Below, in pieces: positions 16,940 to 21,617 of a stretch of 21,617 nucleotides of DNA. The stretch's first letter is position 1. Each line of letters starts with the position of its first letter. The DNA comes from RPQJ01 sp035691185 (GTDB taxonomy: Bacteria > Pseudomonadota > Gammaproteobacteria > Steroidobacterales > Steroidobacteraceae): the NCBI GenBank assembly GCA_035691185.1, contig DASSJN010000258.1, positions 1 to 21,617 of the forward strand. The letters are read 5' to 3'. Position numbers and translations under genes: made by a program. The notes under the pieces are model-generated. The model made no database searches. It was not told where the DNA came from and saw nothing but the letters and a program-made list of their open reading frames with translations.

Positions 16940-18334
16940 GTGCACCTGCACATCCTCGGCATCTGCGGCACGTTCATGGGCGGCATCGCCGCGATCGCAC
17001 GCGCTGCAGGCCATCGCGTCACGGGCTCGGACCGCAACGTCTATCCACCGATGAGCACGCAACTGGCGGCGCTCGGCGTCGACGTCATCGAAGGCTACGA
17101 GCCCGACCAGCTCGGTCTGAAGCCCGACGTCTTCGTGGTCGGCAACGTCATGAGCCGCGGCAATCCGCTGGTCGAGGCCTTGCTCGACAGCGGCCGCCAA
17201 TACGAATCCGGCCCGGAATGGCTGGCGCGCAACGTGCTGCGTCGGGACGACCGCTGGGTGCTCGGCGTCGCGGGCACCCACGGCAAGACGACCGCGAGCA
17301 GCCTGCTCGCGTGGATCCTCGAGCACGCGGGCCTGCAGCCGGGGTTCCTGATCGGCGGCGTCCCGCTGGACTTCGGCGTCAGCGCGCGCCTCGGCGGCGG
17401 CCGGCATTTCGTGATCGAGGCCGACGAGTACGACACCGCGTTCTTCGACAAGCGTGCGAAGTTCGTCCACTACCGGCCGCGCACGGCGATCCTGAACAAC
17501 CTCGAGCACGACCACGCCGACATCTACCCGGACGTCGCTTCGATCCAGCGCCAGTTCCACCTGCTGCTGCGCACGATGCCGAGCAACGGACGGCTGCTGG
17601 TCAACGCGGAGGAGCCGAATCTCGCCGAGGTGCTGCAAATGGGTTGCTGGACGCCCGTGGAGCACTTCGCCACGCACGTGGACGCGAAGGCGGCGTGGCG
17701 CATCGCGCCGGCGGGTGCGGCTGGCGATTTCGCGAGCTTCGAAGTCTGGCGCGGCGACCGCAGCCTCGGCCGCGTCGAATGGAACCTGCTCGGCAGGCAC
17801 AACGCCGCCAATGCGCTCGCCGCGATTGCCGCCGCCGTGCACGCGGGTGTCGACGAGACGGCGGCACTCGAGGCGCTGCGGCGGTTCGGCGGCGTCAAAC
17901 GCCGGCTCGAGGTGCGCGGCACCGTCGACGGCGTCGTCGTCTACGACGACTTCGCACATCACCCGACGGCGATCACGACGACCCTGGAAGGCGTGCGACG
18001 CAAAGCGGGGCACGGGCGGGTGATCGCCGTGCTCGAACCCCGCTCGAACACGATGAAGCTCGGCACGCACAAGGCGGCACTCGCCGACTCCCTGCGCGGC
18101 GCGGACCGGGTGTTCATCTACCGCTCTTCCGACGTGAAATGGGACGTCGCCGACGCGATGAAACCGCTCGGCGCACTCGCCGTCGTACATTCCGCGCCGC
18201 AGGAGCTGGTCGCCGCGCTCGTCGCCGAGGCGCGCCCCGGCGACCACCTCGTGCTCATGAGCAACGGTTCGTTCGGCGGCCTGCACGAGCGCCTGCTCGA
18301 CGCGCTGCGCGAAAAGGCTCGCGTCGCGGGCTGA
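16940..18334 (+). CDS. mpl: UDP-N-acetylmuramate:L-alanyl-gamma-D-glutamyl-meso-diaminopimelate ligase
   Basis: 464 residues, usual length for Mpl. It ligates the recycled murein tripeptide to UDP-MurNAc, feeding peptidoglycan recycling in the cytoplasm. The Mur-ligase order is complete: N-terminal Rossmann domain HILGICGTFMGGIA with the uridine-binding loop, P-loop GTHGKTT (112-118), central IEADEYDTAFFDKRAKF (159-175), NNLEHDHADIY (186-196), the NAANALAA segment, and the C-terminal domain with DDFAHHPTA and EPRSNTMK. The opening GICGTFMGG separates Mpl from MurC. GTG at 16940 has GGAGGA ten bases upstream and follows the membrane-protein stop by three bases. The presence of DAP-specific Mpl supports a Gram-negative host. 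Confidence 0.96.
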   Translation: MHLHILGICGTFMGGIAAIARAAGHRVTGSDRNVYPPMSTQLAALGVDVIEGYEPDQLGLKPDVFVVGNVMSRGNPLVEALLDSGRQYESGPEWLARNVLRRDDRWVLGVAGTHGKTTASSLLAWILEHAGLQPGFLIGGVPLDFGVSARLGGGRHFVIEADEYDTAFFDKRAKFVHYRPRTAILNNLEHDHADIYPDVASIQRQFHLLLRTMPSNGRLLVNAEEPNLAEVLQMGCWTPVEHFATHVDAKAAWRIAPAGAAGDFASFEVWRGDRSLGRVEWNLLGRHNAANALAAIAAAVHAGVDETAALEALRRFGGVKRRLEVRGTVDGVVVYDDFAHHPTAITTTLEGVRRKAGHGRVIAVLEPRSNTMKLGTHKAALADSLRGADRVFIYRSSDVKWDVADAMKPLGALAVVHSAPQELVAALVAEARPGDHLVLMSNGSFGGLHERLLDALREKARVAG

Positions 18335-18339
18335 CGCGG

Positions 18340-18345
18340 CATAAT
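18340..18345 (+). promoter_or_regulatory. -10-like box close to the LON-domain gene start
   Basis: CATAAT, five of six matches to the -10 consensus, ends six bases before the ATG at 18352. If used, the message would be leaderless or nearly so. The context AATCGG-then-ATG is very similar to that at 19512-19525. Confidence 0.35.
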
Positions 18346-18351
18346 CGGCGC

Positions 18352-18984
18352 ATGTCCGAGCCCGTGACCGCGAGGCGCGAGGAGATCCCGCTCTTCCCGC
18401 TCAACACCGTCCTGTTTCCGGGCGGGCCGCTGCCGCTGCGCATTTTCGAGGCCCGGTACATCGATCTCGTGCGCCGCTGCCTTCGCGACGGCGTCGGGTT
18501 CGGCGTCGTGCTGATCACGGAGGGCGAGGAGGCCGGCGCTGCGCCGACCGCGACCTGCGACGTCGGGACCTACGCCAGGATCGTCGATTTCTCGGGCGAG
18601 CCCGACGGGCTGCTCGGCATCGAAGCGCGCGGCGAGCGCCGCTTCCGCATCCACGGCCGCAGCCGGGCGCGCGACGGCCTCAACCTGGCCGAGGTCGAGT
18701 GGCTGCCCGACGAGCGGCACGTGCCGCTGCCCGACGAATTCGCCGATCTCGGGCCCGCGCTGGACTCCGTGCTGCAGCAGGTCGGCGAGCCGTACGAGTC
18801 GCTCGAGCGCCAACTCGACGATTCGGCGTGGGTCGCGGGCCGGCTCGCGGAGATCCTGCCGCTGCCTCCGGTCCACAAACAGCACTGCCTCGAACTCGAC
18901 GACCCTGTCGAGCGCCTGCGGTATCTGCGACCGCTGTTCGAGATCACGACCGAGCCGCCGGAGGAAGAAGGGGACCGGGAATAG
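18352..18984 (+). CDS. LON N-terminal (substrate-binding) domain protein
   Basis: 210 residues. It is a stand-alone LonN (PUA-like) protein with no ATPase or protease domain. Family hallmarks are EIPLFPLNTVLFPGGPLPLRIFEARY (11-36), GFGVVLI, the TCDVGTYARIVDF strand (68-80), GERRFRI and the closing helical part ending LLQQVG, AEILPLPP, KQHCLELDDPVERL. Such proteins bind unfolded substrates or have unknown roles. No Shine-Dalgarno precedes the ATG at 18352; a -10-like CATAAT lies six bases upstream. It follows mpl by 17 bases and probably belongs to the same cluster, perhaps with its own promoter. The last codons (GDRE-stop) lie inside a palindromic hairpin. Confidence 0.9.
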   Translation: MSEPVTARREEIPLFPLNTVLFPGGPLPLRIFEARYIDLVRRCLRDGVGFGVVLITEGEEAGAAPTATCDVGTYARIVDFSGEPDGLLGIEARGERRFRIHGRSRARDGLNLAEVEWLPDERHVPLPDEFADLGPALDSVLQQVGEPYESLERQLDDSAWVAGRLAEILPLPPVHKQHCLELDDPVERLRYLRPLFEITTEPPEEEGDRE

Positions 18985-18996
18985 ATCCCCTGTCCC
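18971..18996 (+). terminator. hairpin across the 3' end of the LON-domain gene
   Basis: GGGAC, c, GGGA, loop, TCCC, ct, GTCCC: a nine-pair stem with a small asymmetric bulge, whose loop includes the stop codon. A pyrimidine-rich tract with TTT and TTTT follows (to about 19020). It may terminate the mpl cluster transcript; it may also be a repeat that replaced the gene's original end. Confidence 0.45.
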
Positions 18997-19114
18997 TATC
19001 TCCAGTTTCTCCTCCTTTTCCCCGCATACGCGACTCGCCCGTGACCGGTCCTTCGCGTCGAATCGCGTTGCGTGCCGCCGACGGTGGTGGCGTTTCGATC
19101 ACGCAGGAGGCCCC

Positions 19115-19480
19115 ATGGACGACATCAAGGCTGCCGAGATCCTCAAGTCCCTCGCCGCAGGCACGGACCCGGCGCAAGGCGGCCCGCTGACCGACGTCGC
19201 GGCGTTCCAGACCCCGGACGTCGTGCGCGCACTGTTCCTCGCCGCCGATTCTCTCGAGTCACGCACTCGCCAGCAACGCAGGCAATCGAGCTTGCCGCGC
19301 AATGCTGGCAAGCCGTGGTCGCAGGACGAGGACGAGCGGCTGCTCACGGCCTTCGACGGCGGGGCCACGGTCGACCAGCTCACGGCGCAGCACGAGCGCA
19401 CGCGCGCCGGCATCGAGGCGCGGCTGGTCAAGCACGGACGGCTCGAGGCGGAGCAGGCGCCGGCCGCACGCATGCGCTGA
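19115..19480 (+). CDS. small protein with C-terminal SANT/HTH-like motif
   Basis: 121 residues, no signal or membrane segment. Residues 1-50 form a helical N-terminus (ILKSLAAGTDPAQGGPLTD). Residues 64-110 (GKPWSQDEDERLLTAFDGG, then a helix with R-T-R-A-G-I-E-A-R-L) read like a SANT/Myb or small DNA-binding helix-turn-helix: W-x-x-D-E-D-x-x-L-L, then a turn and a recognition-type helix with R-x-G-I-x-x-R-L. I do not recognise a named family. An excellent AGGAGG four bases before the ATG fixes the start. It stands alone between the mpl cluster and a glycosyltransferase gene. Confidence 0.8.
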   Translation: MDDIKAAEILKSLAAGTDPAQGGPLTDVAAFQTPDVVRALFLAADSLESRTRQQRRQSSLPRNAGKPWSQDEDERLLTAFDGGATVDQLTAQHERTRAGIEARLVKHGRLEAEQAPAARMR

Positions 19481-19511
19481 CACTGCGGACCGGGGCCGCG
19501 ACGCGGGCCGC

Positions 19512-19517
19512 TAGAAT
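19512..19517 (+). promoter_or_regulatory. -10-like box close to the GT-B glycosyltransferase start
   Basis: TAGAAT, five of six matches to the -10 consensus, ends seven bases before the ATG at 19525, in TAGAATCGGGGTC-ATG. A transcript starting at the expected distance would begin at or next to the start codon. Confidence 0.4.
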
Positions 19518-19524
19518 CGGGGTC

Positions 19525-20634
19525 ATGGCGCATGCCTCGCTGCGTTTTCTGTTCGTTCCCGTGTCCGGCCCCGGCGGCGCGGGCGAGTATCACCGCTCGC
19601 TCGCGGTCGCACGCGCGCTGGAGCGCCGCTGGCCCGGTTGCCAGATTCGCTTCGTGCTGCACCGGTCGGCACCGTACGCGGCGGACGCTCCGTATGCGGG
19701 ATTGCTCGTCGACGATTCCCCGACGCGCGCCAGCGCCGCGGTGATCGAGTGCATCCGGGCGGAGCGCCCGGACGTCGTCGTGTTCGACAGTTCGGGGCGC
19801 CTTGGACAATACCGCGCGGCGCGCGACGTCGGGGCGGCGGTGGTGTACGTCAGTTCACGCGCCAGGACGCGCTGGAAAGGCTTTCGCTGGCGCCGCATGC
19901 GCGTACTCGACCAGCACTGGATCGCGCAGCCGCGCTTTCTCGGCGGGACGCCGACGGCCTATGAACGATTGAAGCTGCGGCTGGTCGGGCGTCCGGAGAT
20001 CGTCGTGCTCGACGCCGTGCACGACCCGCTCGACGTTCCAGCGACACGGCGGCTGCAGGCGCAGCTCGGGCTCGAGCCGGGGCGTTACGTCGCGCTGTGC
20101 CCGGGTGGCGGCGGCGACTTCGGCCACGCCGTGGACGCCGCCCAGGTCTTTTACGAGGTCGCCCAACGACTCGCGCGCTCCTCCGGGCTTGCGGTCGTCG
20201 CCGTGCTCGGCCCGCGCGTGCCGCCACGCTCGGCTACCGCACCCCACGAAGCGGGCCTCCGGACACTGGCGACGCTCCCCAACGGCCAGCTGATTGCCTT
20301 GCTGCGTGATGCGACGGTCGTGGTCGTGAACGGCGGCAGCCTGCTGCTGCAGTCGATGGCGCAGGGCGCACCGATCGTCGCCGCGCCGGTCGCGGGCGAC
20401 CAGCCCGAGCGTATTCGACGGTGTGCAAGGGAAGGCTACGTGCGGCAAAGCTCACTCGATCCGGAGTCGATGACGGCCGCCGTGCTGGCATTGTTGAGCG
20501 ACCAGCAGGCGCGTGACGGCCTGCGGGCCCGGCTCGCCGCACTGGCCTTGCGCAATGGCGTCGATGAAGCCAGCGACGCCGTGATGCGCCTGGTGCAGGC
20601 CCGAGTGCGGTCGGCGCGCGGTGTCGACGCATGA
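19525..20634 (+). CDS. MurG-like GT-B glycosyltransferase
   Basis: 369 residues, no signal peptide. The N-terminal Rossmann half opens FLFVPVSGPGGAGEYHRSLAVARAL, with glycine-rich loop and the helix that binds the acceptor. After the linker (about 165-185) the C-terminal half contains CPGGGGDFG (192-200), and near its end VVNGGSLLLQSMAQGAPIVAAPVAGDQPERI (268-297), the G-G-S ... Q-x-x-x-x-G-x-P ... D-Q nucleotide-sugar signature shared with MurG and UDP-sugar GT1/GT28 enzymes. MurG itself is excluded by the overall sequence. Donor and acceptor are unknown; a cell-surface glycan is likely because another glycosyltransferase converges on it. ATG at 19525 has little ribosome site. Confidence 0.88.
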   Translation: MAHASLRFLFVPVSGPGGAGEYHRSLAVARALERRWPGCQIRFVLHRSAPYAADAPYAGLLVDDSPTRASAAVIECIRAERPDVVVFDSSGRLGQYRAARDVGAAVVYVSSRARTRWKGFRWRRMRVLDQHWIAQPRFLGGTPTAYERLKLRLVGRPEIVVLDAVHDPLDVPATRRLQAQLGLEPGRYVALCPGGGGDFGHAVDAAQVFYEVAQRLARSSGLAVVAVLGPRVPPRSATAPHEAGLRTLATLPNGQLIALLRDATVVVVNGGSLLLQSMAQGAPIVAAPVAGDQPERIRRCAREGYVRQSSLDPESMTAAVLALLSDQQARDGLRARLAALALRNGVDEASDAVMRLVQARVRSARGVDA

Positions 20635-20706
20635 CCGACCGTCCCAGAGAAGAAGCACCGCACGCCGCTCGTCGGGGCACCCGCGGCCGGAGCCCGCCCG
20701 GCCGTC

Positions 20707-21617
20707 TCAGAGCTCGAACTGCGTGAGCCCCGCGGCCGCAAAGTCCGCGGGCGACTCGAACCGGCGCGATTTCGGCCCGAGGAAGCTCGGGTCGCGCCGA
20801 CGCATGGCGTCGAGCAGCTCTTCGTACCACTGGTACTTGCGGCTGCCGCGCACGTAAGCCTTCGATTCGAGCGCGTAGCGAGTGCGCCGGCTCAGATCGT
20901 ATGTGAACTTGAGATGCGCCAGCCCGAGCAGCACGCGTTTGGTCGGCGCGACGGTGGCAAAGTGCGAGTTCACGTACGCCACCCCCGGGTCCCAGCGCAC
21001 CACTGGCGTCTTGAGCACCGTCGTCTCGGGGTACTTGTACGGCAGCAGGCGATTGAGCCAGCGCGGCGCGCCGAGCATGCTGGCCGGCACCGCCTTGACA
21101 CGATGCTTGCGGAACAGGCGCGTCGAGGCGTTCTCGCCGACCTCGACCGGCTCGTCGTCGCCGTTCTTCCAGCCGAGCAGCGGCGTGGCGTCGAACCAGG
21201 CGTAGGCGCGCAACATCTGCGCCGAGGTCGCGAGATCCTTCTCGACGTCCATTTCGTGCACGGTCTGCGGGAAGAAGTCGATCAGGTTCGCGGCGACGCT
21301 GCGCACGTCGTGGCGCGCGAGCACGTCGAAGAGGCTGGGCACAGAAGGGATGCCCGGCGGCAGGACGAGGAATTCGTCGGCGTCGAGACACAGCGCGTAG
21401 CGGCCCGACAGGTACCGCTGCGGAATCACCGTCTTGGCCAGGATGCCGACGCGCTGCGTGCCGCTGGCCCACGGGATGCGGTCGCCGTAGCGCAGCGTCG
21501 ATTCGACGACGACCGTGTCGGCCTGGCCGGCGAGCCACTCGCGGGTGCCGTCGGTCGAGCGGTCGTCGAAGACGATGAACTGGTCGACACCGAGCCGGCG
21601 GTGGTGGTCGAAGAACG
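20707..21617 (-). CDS. GT2-type glycosyltransferase, 5' end cut by window edge
   Basis: 302 residues are visible; the frame is open through the last base, so the start lies outside the window. The first visible residues, FFDHHRRLGVDQFIVFDDRSTDGT, match the opening of GT-A family 2 enzymes of the Glyco_tranf_2_4 type, where DDRSTDGT (17-24) is the nucleotide-binding turn. CLDADEFLV (76-84) supplies the D-x-D metal motif. A second conserved part contains NSHFA, and a basic C-terminal tail ends TQFEL. It probably transfers a sugar to a surface glycan. The stop is 72 bases from the convergent GT-B gene stop. Only a weak GC-rich dyad and no terminator is clear between them. Confidence 0.88.
   Translation of the reverse strand, partial: FFDHHRRLGVDQFIVFDDRSTDGTREWLAGQADTVVVESTLRYGDRIPWASGTQRVGILAKTVIPQRYLSGRYALCLDADEFLVLPPGIPSVPSLFDVLARHDVRSVAANLIDFFPQTVHEMDVEKDLATSAQMLRAYAWFDATPLLGWKNGDDEPVEVGENASTRLFRKHRVKAVPASMLGAPRWLNRLLPYKYPETTVLKTPVVRWDPGVAYVNSHFATVAPTKRVLLGLAHLKFTYDLSRRTRYALESKAYVRGSRKYQWYEELLDAMRRRDPSFLGPKSRRFESPADFAAAGLTQFEL

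Overview
The window looks like chromosomal DNA of a high-GC, Gram-negative gammaproteobacterium, perhaps Xanthomonadales, Steroidobacterales or a relative. This is inferred from strong G/C bias at third codon positions, lipoprotein and Sec signals, the murein-recycling ligase Mpl, RNase D, a YedI-type DUF808 protein, and a pyrophosphate-dependent phosphofructokinase next to a proton-pumping pyrophosphatase. I see no phage genes, transposases, tRNA, rRNA or CRISPR. Coding density is high and no gap between genes exceeds 300 bases; the largest (about 8849-9104, 10563-10840, 14259-14503) are described in the feature list.

Left part (83-6855, all minus strand). A transmembrane HAMP-GGDEF-EAL protein is followed, apparently in one operon, by a secreted protein of unknown family and a secreted transglutaminase-like protein with an intact Cys-His-Asp triad. 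Upstream lie a DUF808 membrane protein and a DUF4382 lipoprotein. The operon recalls the logic of LapD/LapG (a c-di-GMP receptor paired with a periplasmic transglutaminase-fold protease), but with different families.

Middle part (7024-10562). Two small genes (muconolactone-isomerase-like; short secreted protein) border a segment of visibly lower GC. It carries a glycosyltransferase-like gene, a short decayed remnant that reads like an alpha/beta-hydrolase, and a probable lytic transglycosylase with a large uncharacterised N-terminal region. It looks like an accessory insertion.

Core metabolic part (10841-16363). PPi-dependent phosphofructokinase (pfp) and the K+-independent H+-pyrophosphatase (hppA) are adjacent and co-directional, so glycolytic flux and membrane energisation can both use PPi. 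Adenylate kinase (adk) diverges from pfp and converges on RNase D (rnd). The gaps hold copies of a two-hairpin palindromic repeat.

Right part (16418-21617). A small membrane protein, mpl and a Lon-N-terminal-domain protein form a plus-strand cluster. After them come a small HTH-like protein, a MurG-like GT-B glycosyltransferase and, convergent, a GT2-type glycosyltransferase cut by the window edge. Several genes here have a TAGAAT- or CATAAT-like box only 6-7 bases before the start codon and no Shine-Dalgarno, suggesting near-leaderless transcripts.
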